From contig JAPLYT010000003.1 in the NCBI GenBank assembly GCA_026395435.1, positions 199,328 to 238,834 on the forward strand: 39,507 nucleotides of DNA, written 5' to 3'. The DNA is from Candidatus Saccharimonadota bacterium (GTDB taxonomy: Bacteria; Patescibacteriota; Saccharimonadia; Saccharimonadales; AWTP1-31). A program made the translations under genes and the position numbers. This document shows positions 28,875 to 39,507 of this stretch, one piece after another (positions within the stretch are counted from its first letter, which is position 1; each line of letters begins with the position of its first letter). Below the pieces are notes generated by a model. That model made no database searches and was not told the DNA's origin. It saw nothing but the letters and a program-made list of their open reading frames with translations.

Positions 28875-31712
28875 ATGCCTTTTAGTCTTGCCCTAGCACT
28901 TGTCTTCGTACTGCTGTTATCAGTTAGTTTTTTTATAGTCTATTTCCACATCAGAAAACTTCTCCGCGAACAAAAGAATTATGAACGTGGCTTGAAAATG
29001 GTCCCATTGTTGATACATCTGCCGCCTTCAAGTGAAGATATTCAAGGCAATGGGCGAGACAACCGTGATGTCGTTGAAGAAAATATATCAAAGGCTCAGA
29101 TATTGTATAGCATTATTGCTAGTACAGTGACCAAAGGCTTTAAGAGCAAATATTATGGTCAAAGACATTTTTCATTTGAAATTATCGGCACCAACGGTTT
29201 TGTGAATTACTATGCGGCCGTTCCCGTGGTTCTCGTTGATATCGTAAAGCAAGCTGTAATTAGCGCATACCCGACAGCACAACTTGAAGAAGTAGCTGAA
29301 CACAATATCTTTAGTCCTGTTGGCCGTATGGCTGGGACGATAGGTGGGGAACTGAGCTTAAAAGAGCATTATGGATATCCGATAGCGACTTATCAAGAGA
29401 TAAAGCGTGATGCCATGCAGTCGCTCTTGAACGCACTCTCGACTCTCGATAAGGAAGATGGAGCGGGAATCCAGATCTTGCTTCGACCCGCCAACCCTTC
29501 GTGGCGCAAAGGGGCGCATGGCGTAGCATCGAAAAAAAGAAAGGGCACTAAAGATAAAAAAGGTTTTGAGAATTTATTCTGGTGGGCCCGACAGCTGGCT
29601 GTTGCGGCAGTTAAGCCTCCAGAAGATAAATCTGGTGGAGGGAAAGACGATCCCAAGAATGATTTGTCGAGTCTCGACCAGTCTATCTTGGACTCTATTG
29701 ACGATAAAACGAGGTATCCAGGTTACGAAGTGCTGATACGTGTTGTTGCCTCATCTAATGTCTCGCAAAGAGCACAGACAATACTTCGAAATGTTGTCGC
29801 AGCTTTTGCACTTTATGATGCACCGGGTAAGAATGGGTTTAAATATACCGTCGCAAAAGACATAGATAGTTTCGTGACTGCTTTTATTTTGCGATTTTTC
29901 CCACCTGAGAATAACCAGAATATTCTTAATGCTGTTGAACTTGCAACATTATTCCATTTTCCAGACCAAAAAAATATCCCTACATCTCAGCTGGAACGAC
30001 AGGCATCCAAACAAGTTGATGCTCCCCGAAACATTCCTGAAACAGGTCTGTTGCTTGGCTATAACTTATTTAGGGGCGCCAAAAAACCTATTAGGCTCCA
30101 GATAGGCGATCGACAGCGACATATGTATGCAGTCGGTCAAACCGGAACCGGTAAATCGACTTTTCTTGAGAATCTAGCTGTCCAAGACATGATGAACGGC
30201 GATGGCTTCGCGTTTGTCGATCCCCACGGAGATACAGCCGAGAAGTTACTATCAATGGTTCCAAAAGAACGAACAGAAGATGTCATCTACTTCTGTCCTG
30301 CAGAGATGGACTTCCCGATGGGGTTAAACCTTTTCGAGTTTACCTCTCCGGTCCAGAAAGACTTCTTAATCCAAGAAGCAATTAATATACTTTACAAACT
30401 CTATGACCCAAACAGGCAGGGTATGATTGGGGCTCGGTTTGAACATATTTTCCGTAACTGCGCACTACTTCTTATGGCAGATCCTAAAGGCGGCACGTTC
30501 GTCGATATACCCAAGCTTCTTATAGACGCTGACTTCATGAAGGCGAAGTTAAAATATGTCACTGATCAGAACGTTCTAGACTTCTGGACCAAGGAATGGC
30601 CAAACTCTCAGCGTTCAAATGAATCAGGTGAAGTGACAAGCTGGGTCGTCAGTAAGTTCGGTGCGTTCTTATCTAACGAAATGATGCGTAATATAATTGG
30701 TCAGACGAAGAGTTCATTTGATCTACGCGAGATTATGGACAATAAGAAAATCCTGCTCGTGAACCTGAGTAAAGGTAAGACCGGCGACCTCAACTCAAAG
30801 TTAATGGGTATGATCTTCGTCATGAAGTTTCAGGCGGCTGCAATGAGCAGAGCAGATGTCCCTGAAGCTGACCGTGAAGACTTCTGTTTGTATGTTGATG
30901 AGTTCCAAAACTTCTCAACCGATTCATTTGCGACAATCATGTCAGAAGCTCGAAAATATCACCTTAACCTTATCGTGGCCAACCAGTTTACGACGCAGCT
31001 AACCGAAGAAATTCGAGATGCTGTCTTCGGTAATATGGGTACGATAGTTTCCTTCCGTATTGGTCAGAACGATGTGGAGTCGATGTCACGTTACTTCCAG
31101 CCCCTGTTTGATGGCGATGATCTCCTTAGAATACCAAGCTTTAATGCAGTTGTTCGAACGCTTATCGGAGGTGTTCCTACGCAGCCTTTCAGCATGGCAG
31201 GTTTGCCGCCTCTGGGTACGCCTAATAACGATCTAGGGAAGGCTCTTCGACAATTATCATCTGCTAAGTATGGTAGGCCGAAAGCAGAAGTCGAGAAAGA
31301 AATATTCGCTCGGTTGGCCTCACCTGTAGTAGCCCGCCCGGCACAAGGTGCGGCATTGGCGCAGCCAGTACCTGGCAGCGCAAAGCCAGGATTCGCAGGG
31401 CAGCCTCGCCCGCAAGCTCCAGCTGGGGCAGGGAGCTTCCTAGACGAATGGCTCGCCAAAAAGAAGACTGCACCTGCTAGCCCTATGGCTCCACAAAGGC
31501 CTCTCCCGGTGCAGAATAACAATAATGCTCCAATGAGTCCTCCTGCTCAATTTCAGCCAGCACAAAGCGTCTATAACCCTCAGGTGGCTCAGTCTATTCC
31601 ATCGGCTCCATCTGCTTCAGTCAGCCTTGGGCATGCAGGTGAGATAAACATTAATCAATCCAGCGACGAGCTACAAGCAGAAGATACAATCATTCTGAAC
31701 AATAGAGGTTAA
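28875..31712 (+). CDS. TraG/VirD4/HerA-like secretion ATPase
   Basis: A 945-residue membrane-anchored DNA-pump-like ATPase. An N-terminal helix (about 3-25) is followed by a domain of about 380 residues, then the RecA-like core: Walker A YAVGQTGTGKSTFLENLA (about 413-430), FVDPHGDTAEKLL, the Walker B/TraG motif FCLYVDEFQNFSTDSFATIMSEARKY (about 674-700), and RIGQNDVESMSRYF. The C-terminal ~190 residues are Pro/Ala/Gln-rich and disordered. VirD4/TraG coupling proteins and TraM-recognition-type ATPases share this core. No relaxase, VirB4 or other conjugation gene lies in the window, so a role in conjugation is not implied; DNA or protein transport at the envelope is possible. Confidence 0.87.
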   Translation: MPFSLALALVFVLLLSVSFFIVYFHIRKLLREQKNYERGLKMVPLLIHLPPSSEDIQGNGRDNRDVVEENISKAQILYSIIASTVTKGFKSKYYGQRHFSFEIIGTNGFVNYYAAVPVVLVDIVKQAVISAYPTAQLEEVAEHNIFSPVGRMAGTIGGELSLKEHYGYPIATYQEIKRDAMQSLLNALSTLDKEDGAGIQILLRPANPSWRKGAHGVASKKRKGTKDKKGFENLFWWARQLAVAAVKPPEDKSGGGKDDPKNDLSSLDQSILDSIDDKTRYPGYEVLIRVVASSNVSQRAQTILRNVVAAFALYDAPGKNGFKYTVAKDIDSFVTAFILRFFPPENNQNILNAVELATLFHFPDQKNIPTSQLERQASKQVDAPRNIPETGLLLGYNLFRGAKKPIRLQIGDRQRHMYAVGQTGTGKSTFLENLAVQDMMNGDGFAFVDPHGDTAEKLLSMVPKERTEDVIYFCPAEMDFPMGLNLFEFTSPVQKDFLIQEAINILYKLYDPNRQGMIGARFEHIFRNCALLLMADPKGGTFVDIPKLLIDADFMKAKLKYVTDQNVLDFWTKEWPNSQRSNESGEVTSWVVSKFGAFLSNEMMRNIIGQTKSSFDLREIMDNKKILLVNLSKGKTGDLNSKLMGMIFVMKFQAAAMSRADVPEADREDFCLYVDEFQNFSTDSFATIMSEARKYHLNLIVANQFTTQLTEEIRDAVFGNMGTIVSFRIGQNDVESMSRYFQPLFDGDDLLRIPSFNAVVRTLIGGVPTQPFSMAGLPPLGTPNNDLGKALRQLSSAKYGRPKAEVEKEIFARLASPVVARPAQGAALAQPVPGSAKPGFAGQPRPQAPAGAGSFLDEWLAKKKTAPASPMAPQRPLPVQNNNNAPMSPPAQFQPAQSVYNPQVAQSIPSAPSASVSLGHAGEININQSSDELQAEDTIILNNRG

Positions 31713-31724
31713 AACCAATATAAA

Positions 31725-31751
31725 AAACCGTACAGCTTCATGTACGGTTTT
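31725..31751 (+). terminator. Terminator after the TraG-like ATPase gene
   Basis: AAAACCGTACA-...-TGTACGGTTTT with a small loop, followed by TGTAATAAG; A/T tracts on both sides mean that it can also serve the convergent membrane-protein gene. Confidence 0.8.
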
Positions 31752-31771
31752 GTAATAAGCTTTATAATTTT

Positions 31772-32341
31772 CTATGAAGGTCTACGGATGAGTTTATATA
31801 GTAGCTCTAAGATAGAACCTATTAGATAGCCGCCCACAAACAGAATACAAAATACAATTGGGTTGTATTTCATACCGAATTGCTTGGCTAAATAGGCAGA
31901 GAATACGCTACCTAGTAGCGCAAAAATACCGCCAAAAATAATTCCTATAGGTCGAGCAATAGTTTTTTCGCCGATATTACTTGCTTTCTCAACCACATTT
32001 GAATGGATAGCCTTACTGAATACCCTTTGTCCAGGGGAAAGCTGCCTTTGGACTCTATTGAGCGTTCGTGTAAACATCATATCTTTTAATTCATTATCTA
32101 TGGTTGTCTGGGGTGCTTTGGTTTTCTCACTACCGCTAGCATGCTTGATCGTTTCGGCTGTCGGTGTAGCTTTCTCGGCGACATTATGTCGAATTTCGGA
32201 CAGAGATTTTTCATTGTTTCTCTCCGATGAATGCTCCCCGTGTTTTTCTGCATGGTGTTCTATCTTACTGTGTTCAGGTGAAGGCATATTTTCGATATTT
32301 TGACGAGCTTGTTCAGCGCTTACGGGCATTTTTTCTGACAT
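31772..32341 (-). CDS. Hypothetical membrane protein, partner of surface protein
   Basis: A 189-residue protein with a highly charged first half (EHSKIEHHAEKHGEHSSERNNEKS, likely disordered) and two C-terminal membrane helices (about 130-152 and 160-183). No family is recognised. Its ribosome-binding site GGAGG lies inside the end of the preceding surface-protein gene and the gap is only 2 bp, so the pair is translationally coupled; it might anchor or export the surface protein (inference). Confidence 0.7.
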   Translation of the reverse strand: MSEKMPVSAEQARQNIENMPSPEHSKIEHHAEKHGEHSSERNNEKSLSEIRHNVAEKATPTAETIKHASGSEKTKAPQTTIDNELKDMMFTRTLNRVQRQLSPGQRVFSKAIHSNVVEKASNIGEKTIARPIGIIFGGIFALLGSVFSAYLAKQFGMKYNPIVFCILFVGGYLIGSILELLYKLIRRPS

Positions 32342-32343
32342 AA

Positions 32344-34290
32344 TTATAGTCCTCCACTTGCTGTTGCATATTCATTTCTTACGATATCAATTTCTTTCGA
32401 TAAGAGCCGGCCTCGGGCAAAGAAGTATCCGACGGTCATAGCAATTAATCCACTAATGATAACTGCTTCACCAGGGCCTGTATTCGTCAGGGTAGTGTTG
32501 TTGATTGTTTCGGTAGTTTTGAGTACTGTGGTCGGTAATTTAATGTTCACGACATTCCCATATTCGTTCGTAAGAACCATGTCATATGATGCACCAGGAG
32601 CGTTGTTAGGGCGTAGTGTCTGAGGGATAGGGCTCTTGATGGTGACGCGGAAGGTTTTTGTAATAGATTCACCCGGTTTTAACGAGACAGGCTTATTCCA
32701 TGAGAGCTCTTGGGAAGCACTCTCAAAAATACCACCATCGAGTCTGGTTAGATCAATGTCAGCGTATTCTAAGACGTCAGCTAGTTTTTCGCTTTGAAGA
32801 ATTCCATTCTTGAGCTCTCCATCACCTTTGTTCGTAGTAGTGAGGGAGTATTCAATCACATCACCAGCCTTAGCTACAGTATTGTTCGCATCAGAAATGC
32901 TTTGTGTGATATTTGAAGCTTTCTTAGTGCGCACTGGTATAGGAGTAACCACTATATCCTCTGGCTTAACAGTGACGGCCGTTTTACAGATCAATCCTGG
33001 CTTTGGTGCAACGGAGGTGCCAATAGTTACCGTCACGGTGTATGTACCTGGTTTTTTGAAGTCGTAGTCTTTTACCGTATCAGTTACGGAGGTTGATTGT
33101 TTGATGAGACCTTTGGACCCATCACCGAAGTTATAGCTATAAGATTTGATGGTAGCTCCATTAAGGACCTGAGCTTTAGTCTCGAAAGAGAACTTCGTGC
33201 GGGATGATTGACCAGTGTTCTGTAGGTAGAGGCAAGCAGCGTCGGCAACCGCTACAGGCGTACATTGACCGTTTGGCCCAGGGATGGTTCCGCCTGGACA
33301 ATCAACGACTACAGTATTACAAGCGGTTACATCGCCCCAGCCGCGCACTTGCTTTGTCGCTGTATCGATATCGCCCAACCAGCCTCTGTTGCAAATTGTC
33401 GTTCCCGATGGAACGTTCGACTTTACTTTGGCCGATACGGTTATAAAGCCTGGCGTACCAAATGCTACAGTATTTCCAAAGGTGTAGTAGGGTGGTGTGT
33501 TGTTGTACCACTTTAATGCTTGGCCATTACGTTCAAACACCCAATTACCATATTCTGAGCCCACATATTCCATTGTGTCTGGCAAAACATCATTAACAGA
33601 GAAAAACGCTGCTGTTCCTCCGGTATTAGTAAACGCTAAGGTATATTTGATTGTATCGCCCGGCTTAACAACACCTGCAGGTTGCGCTACTTTGACGAGT
33701 TTAAGCGCTGCGGATGGCTCTTTGACGGCTGGTGGGGTATAGCCACCAAGAATGACGATGTTACCGCAGTCATACATGACCATAAAGGGTTTATTATCTG
33801 GTGTCTGCATGACTAGCACTTTGGGGCTTATATTGCCCCAACTCGAAAGGTGACGTAAATAAAAAGTACCAGCATTTGGTATCGCTACAGGGTATTCACC
33901 GCGCTTTTGATAGGCATTTCGGCCCATCGAGTAAAGCTGATCGCCTTGATCCGTTGCACCAATCGTTTTAGTTGCTGCAGAACCAAGAGTCGCGCAGCTA
34001 ATACCGTAGTAGGTTAGGATAGAGCCAAAACCATAGGTATTGGCGTTACATTTCTGTACTGCTTCATCTTTCGTTTTAAAGCCACAGCGGATCACATCAT
34101 TACTGCTACATTGGTTACTCGCTTCACTAGGAGTGACAAATCCAAAAATCTGAACGACCATGGCAAGAGCGACAAACCCAAACCCAATTCTACGTAAGGA
34201 ATTTTCTTTTCGAAGCCGTTTGCCATAAAATGAAACTTGATCAATAAAGCTTGGATTGAACGGTAGGTTTCTGAGAAGTCTGTTGAACAT
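32344..34290 (-). CDS. DUF11/PKD-domain surface protein
   Basis: A 648-residue exported protein. An N-terminal membrane/signal segment (about 35-53, FGFVALAMVVQIFGFVTPSEA) is followed by a unique Cys-containing domain (about 58-190), a DUF11 repeat (AQPAGVVKPGDTIKYTLAFTNTGGTAAFFSVNDVLPDTMEYVG, about 203-315), a PKD domain (YNFGDGSKGLIKQS...PGTYTVTVTIG, about 360-435), a second DUF11 repeat (AKAGDVIEYSLTTTNKGDGELKNGIL, about 465-590), and a C-terminal membrane helix with RxR tail (about 608-626). Such beta-rich repeats mediate adhesion or act as spacers on the cell surface. No LPXTG motif seen. Confidence 0.86.
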   Translation of the reverse strand: MFNRLLRNLPFNPSFIDQVSFYGKRLRKENSLRRIGFGFVALAMVVQIFGFVTPSEASNQCSSNDVIRCGFKTKDEAVQKCNANTYGFGSILTYYGISCATLGSAATKTIGATDQGDQLYSMGRNAYQKRGEYPVAIPNAGTFYLRHLSSWGNISPKVLVMQTPDNKPFMVMYDCGNIVILGGYTPPAVKEPSAALKLVKVAQPAGVVKPGDTIKYTLAFTNTGGTAAFFSVNDVLPDTMEYVGSEYGNWVFERNGQALKWYNNTPPYYTFGNTVAFGTPGFITVSAKVKSNVPSGTTICNRGWLGDIDTATKQVRGWGDVTACNTVVVDCPGGTIPGPNGQCTPVAVADAACLYLQNTGQSSRTKFSFETKAQVLNGATIKSYSYNFGDGSKGLIKQSTSVTDTVKDYDFKKPGTYTVTVTIGTSVAPKPGLICKTAVTVKPEDIVVTPIPVRTKKASNITQSISDANNTVAKAGDVIEYSLTTTNKGDGELKNGILQSEKLADVLEYADIDLTRLDGGIFESASQELSWNKPVSLKPGESITKTFRVTIKSPIPQTLRPNNAPGASYDMVLTNEYGNVVNIKLPTTVLKTTETINNTTLTNTGPGEAVIISGLIAMTVGYFFARGRLLSKEIDIVRNEYATASGGL

Positions 34291-34371
34291 TGTTACAACT
34301 TTCTATTAGAGTTATTGTGCTTATGATTATTGAACCATATTTTAAGGTGATCAATCAATAGGCAATAGTCA

Positions 34372-34400
34372 TTGTCTCTGGACTCTTTTTCATCTATACT
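34372..34400 (+). promoter_or_regulatory. gyrB-gyrA promoter
   Basis: TTGTCT (34372-34377), 17-nt spacer, TATACT (34395-34400). Leader about 45 nt, with GAGGG at 34436-34440 before the GTG start. Confidence 0.7.
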
Positions 34401-34426
34401 TAGAGGAAGTGTGGGAAACAAATTAG

Positions 34427-36415
<1,989 letters not shown>

Positions 36416-36416
36416 T

Positions 36417-38981
36417 ATGGAACCAGAAGATCAAATTATCGAACCGGCAAAAGAATTATCAATGGCTGAAAAGCGCCATGGCGTTGAACTCCAAGCAGAC
36501 GTACTTGACTCCGGTCACTCCCGAAGTGTTGAGCGACGTACGGTAGAAAACGTCATGGAAGATAGCTATCTTCGTTATTCGATGAGTGTCATCATCGATC
36601 GTGCACTGCCTGATGTTCGTGATGGAATGAAGCCCGTACACCGACGAATCTTGTATAGCATGAACGAAGATGGCCTCCGGAGTGGTGCTCGTCACCGAAA
36701 GAGTGCCAACGTTGTCGGTGCAGTAATGGGTAAATACCACCCTCACGGCGACTCGAGTATCTATGACGCCATGGTAAGAATGGCGCAGCCATGGGCTATG
36801 CGATATATGCTGGTTAATGGACAGGGTAACTTTGGTAGTATGGATGGCGATCCTCCAGCCGCTATGCGTTATACCGAGGCTAAAATGGCACGATTAGCCG
36901 ATGAGCTACTTGCTGACATCGATAAAGAGACCGTTGATTTTCGGGAAAACTACGATGGTACTACCTCAGAGCCGACAGTATTGCCGGCTAAGCTTCCAAG
37001 CTTGCTCCTCAATGGCCAGCTTGGTATCGCTGTTGGTATGGCAACAAACATTCCTCCTCATAACCTGACTGAGCTTGTTGATGCTGAGCTACATCTTATT
37101 GATAATCCTCAGGCGACTGTCGATGATCTTCTTGAGTTCATAAAAGGACCTGACTTCCCAACAGGCGGCGTCATCTATGGCCGCGATTCTATTCGGACTG
37201 CATACGCAACAGGTCGTGGTGGCGTTGTCACCAGGGGCGTCGCTGAAATCGTAGAAGGCAAAAAAGGGCGTAGTCAGATAGTTATTACGGAAATACCCTA
37301 TGCTCTCAACAAAGAAACATTAGTACTTAAAATTGCCGATTTAGTCAGAGACAAGAAACTTACTGGTATTAGTGATCTTCGAGACGAAACCGCTCGTGGC
37401 CAGGTCCGTATCGTGCTCGACCTCAAGAAGGATGCCTATCCTAAAAAGCTCCTTAATCAGTTGTTCAAGCTTACACCACTTCAAACGAGCTTCCACTTTA
37501 ATATGATGGCTCTTATTGACGGCATTCAGCCTCGTGTATTAGGCTTAACCGACATTCTTTCAGAGCACATAAAGCACCGTCAGATTGTCGTCCGACGTCG
37601 TACAGAATATGAACTTCGTAAGGCTCAAGATCGTGCCCATATCCTTGAAGGTCTCAAGATAGCGCTTGATCACATTGATGAGGTTATTAAGGTTATCCGT
37701 GCCAGCAAGAGTAGTGAAGAAGCCCAGATTAACTTAATAGCTAAATTCAAGCTGAGCGAGATTCAGGCCAAAGCAATTCTGGCGATGCAACTCCGAGTCC
37801 TAACCGGATTAGAACGACAAAAAATTGAAGACGAGCTCGCTGAACTGCAGAAATTGATTGCTAAATTACAGGGTATTTTGGCTGATGAGAAGAAAATCCT
37901 GGCCATTATCAAAAAAGAGCTTAACGGTCTCAAGGAGCAATACGGTGATGAAAGACGCACCAAGGTCATCCCGGGTGAACTAGGTAAGATGGCCGATGAA
38001 GATCTTATCCCTGATGAACAGGTTGTAGTCACCCTTACTTCTGCGAATTACATTAAGCGCTCACAAATGGCTGACTACCGAAAGCAAAACCGTGGAGGCA
38101 AGGGTAAGCGTGGCATGGTTACTCGAGAAGAAGATGTTATTGAACATGTCGTAAACGCTAGCACTCATGATTTCCTACTATTCTTTACAAATAAGGGACG
38201 TGTCTTCCGTCTCAAGACTTACGAAGTACCTGCCACAAATCTCAGCGCCAAAGGTGTTGCCATTGTGAACTTGCTTCAATTGCAGCCAGAAGAAAAAGTT
38301 AGTGCAGTAATCAATATTTCTAAGCTCAATAAAACAGGCCACTTATTTATGTGTACGGTCAGAGGTGTCGTCAAGAAAACACCTTTTGAGCAGTATCAGA
38401 ACGTACGAAGTTCAGGGCTCATCACAATAAACCTCGATGAAGGCGATGAGCTTAAGTGGATACGGATGACGAGCGGAGATAATGAAATTGTGATTTCAAC
38501 CTCGCTTGGTCAGGCAATACGATTTCATGAGAAGGACGTACGACCTATGGGGCGTGCTTCAAGAGGTGTGAGAGGTATCCGATTGCGAACTGGTGATCAG
38601 GTCATCGGAATGGACACCGTAAAGCAGGGCTCAAGCATTTTTGTAATCAGTAAATCTGGCTACGGTAAACGGACTAAGATAGCCCAATTTACTCCTCACG
38701 CTAGAGGTGGCGTAGGTATCCGTTCTGCAATCGTCAACAAGAAGACTGGTGACCTCGTTGGCGTTAAGACGTTAGACGGTGATGACTCACAAGAGGTAAT
38801 CATTATCTCGCAGCAAGGACAAACCATTCGATTAGGCATAAAAGATATTCCAGAACTAGGTCGTGCTACTCAAGGCGTCCGAATTATGCGGCTTAAAGAA
38901 GACGACACTGTCGTATCATTAGCTCTCGTAGACAAGACTGAAGACACCGAAGAAGAAGAGCCGTCAACAGCTCCAGCCTAA
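36417..38981 (+). CDS. gyrA: DNA gyrase subunit A
   Basis: An 854-residue cleavage-religation subunit. The N-terminal breakage domain has [26 protein letters not shown], the quinolone region [19 protein letters not shown] (Ser and Asp at the classical positions look like the susceptible type), and the active-site Tyr in [10 protein letters not shown]. The C-terminal beta-pinwheel carries the GyrA box [10 protein letters not shown], which marks it as gyrase A and not ParC. Starts 1 bp after gyrB. The Glu-rich tail ([16 protein letters not shown]) is normal. Confidence 0.97.
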   Translation: MEPEDQIIEPAKELSMAEKRHGVELQADVLDSGHSRSVERRTVENVMEDSYLRYSMSVIIDRALPDVRDGMKPVHRRILYSMNEDGLRSGARHRKSANVVGAVMGKYHPHGDSSIYDAMVRMAQPWAMRYMLVNGQGNFGSMDGDPPAAMRYTEAKMARLADELLADIDKETVDFRENYDGTTSEPTVLPAKLPSLLLNGQLGIAVGMATNIPPHNLTELVDAELHLIDNPQATVDDLLEFIKGPDFPTGGVIYGRDSIRTAYATGRGGVVTRGVAEIVEGKKGRSQIVITEIPYALNKETLVLKIADLVRDKKLTGISDLRDETARGQVRIVLDLKKDAYPKKLLNQLFKLTPLQTSFHFNMMALIDGIQPRVLGLTDILSEHIKHRQIVVRRRTEYELRKAQDRAHILEGLKIALDHIDEVIKVIRASKSSEEAQINLIAKFKLSEIQAKAILAMQLRVLTGLERQKIEDELAELQKLIAKLQGILADEKKILAIIKKELNGLKEQYGDERRTKVIPGELGKMADEDLIPDEQVVVTLTSANYIKRSQMADYRKQNRGGKGKRGMVTREEDVIEHVVNASTHDFLLFFTNKGRVFRLKTYEVPATNLSAKGVAIVNLLQLQPEEKVSAVINISKLNKTGHLFMCTVRGVVKKTPFEQYQNVRSSGLITINLDEGDELKWIRMTSGDNEIVISTSLGQAIRFHEKDVRPMGRASRGVRGIRLRTGDQVIGMDTVKQGSSIFVISKSGYGKRTKIAQFTPHARGGVGIRSAIVNKKTGDLVGVKTLDGDDSQEVIIISQQGQTIRLGIKDIPELGRATQGVRIMRLKEDDTVVSLALVDKTEDTEEEEPSTAPA

Positions 38982-39019
38982 ATGATGTAATGTTCACTAC
39001 TAAAAAGGGTAATTAACTC

Positions 39020-39048
39020 TTGACAATGCCGATTCAGACCGTTACTAT
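39020..39048 (+). promoter_or_regulatory. rRNA operon promoter
   Basis: TTGACA (39020-39025), 17-nt spacer, TACTAT (39043-39048). A boxA-like ATGTTCGTTAAAA (39097-39109) follows in the leader, and TGTGATC-TTCG-GATCACA (39169-39186) forms a UUCG-capped hairpin, with an outer pairing TCAGT/ACTGA, in front of 16S. Confidence 0.8.
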
Positions 39049-39218
39049 TGCATGAGATCTTTTCGGGGGACTGTACTTTAGTTGTCTCGACAAGAAATGT
39101 TCGTTAAAAATTGAATAGTGCAAATCAACGTCAGTTCAATGAATTGTTTTTGAAAATATATAAGTCAGTGTGATCTTCGGATCACATGTTCGACTGAAAT
39201 CTAGAATTAAATTTTTCT

Positions 39219-39507
<289 letters not shown>

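Noticed and set aside
28875-31712. Part of an integrative conjugative element
   Set aside because: No relaxase, VirB4, VirB6 or integrase is nearby, and the flanks are housekeeping genes.
36417-38981. ParC rather than GyrA
   Set aside because: The GyrA box [10 protein letters not shown] is present and the gene follows gyrB.

Overview
The window looks like a chromosomal segment of a Patescibacteria/CPR bacterium, most likely Candidatus Saccharibacteria (TM7). The reasons are the start of a 16S rRNA gene directly after gyrB-gyrA, a compact type IV pilus locus with several small pilin-like proteins, a long TraG/VirD4-like ATPase without other conjugation genes, and a nearly gap-free gene layout. 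Assignment to TM7 is inference from gene content; the 16S fragment should settle it by alignment.

Layout: 1-7141 is a type IV pilus operon (end of pilB, pilT, pilC, major pilin, prepilin peptidase, four minor pilin/pilus-tip-like proteins). 7138-8058 is a convergent XerC/D recombinase, followed by ndk and tRNA-Arg(CCT). 8911-11822 is a membrane/envelope operon (PH-domain protein, PpiC-type foldase, O-antigen-ligase-like protein). 11939-13860 is the most irregular part: an unrecognised gene, a field of broken tRNA-Asp pieces, an intact tRNA-Asp(GTC), an HNH endonuclease gene running into tRNA-Thr(CGT), and a tRNA-Gly(CCC) gene whose T loop is interrupted by about 84 nt. 13909-16294 holds a membrane protein, a processive GT2 glycosyltransferase and nrdR with an NrdR-box-like palindrome on its start codon. 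16738-20200 carries tRNA-Val(GAC), a compact T-box leader, thrS (without the TGS domain), an alkyltransferase-like (ATL) reading frame that has no start codon and lies in the -1 frame of thrS, and miaA. 20238-23832 holds an HTH regulator, a metallo-beta-lactamase-fold protein, rpmB, a site-2 protease, a candidate small RNA and an ASCH-RNase H fusion. 23846-25337 is rnpB and the infC-rpmI-rplT operon (infC apparently starting at AUC). comM follows. 26944-28100 is a 1.1-kb AT-rich gap ending in a promoter plus a strongly structured RNA candidate. 28109-32341 holds a small membrane protein, the TraG-like ATPase with its small partner, and a membrane protein; 32344-34290 is a DUF11/PKD surface protein. 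gyrB, gyrA and the 5' end of 16S rRNA close the window.

Together, the pilus, ComM and the TraG-like ATPase suggest DNA uptake or DNA/protein transfer at the cell surface, which fits an epibiotic, auxotrophic lifestyle (inference). Across the window many genes start 6-8 nt after a -10 box, often an extended TGn -10, which indicates widespread leaderless transcription; this was used to choose several starts. The strongest candidates for something undescribed are the T-loop-interrupted tRNA-Gly with nearby tRNA-Asp fragments, the thrS/ATL frame arrangement, and two promoter-driven structured RNAs at 22817 and 27897.
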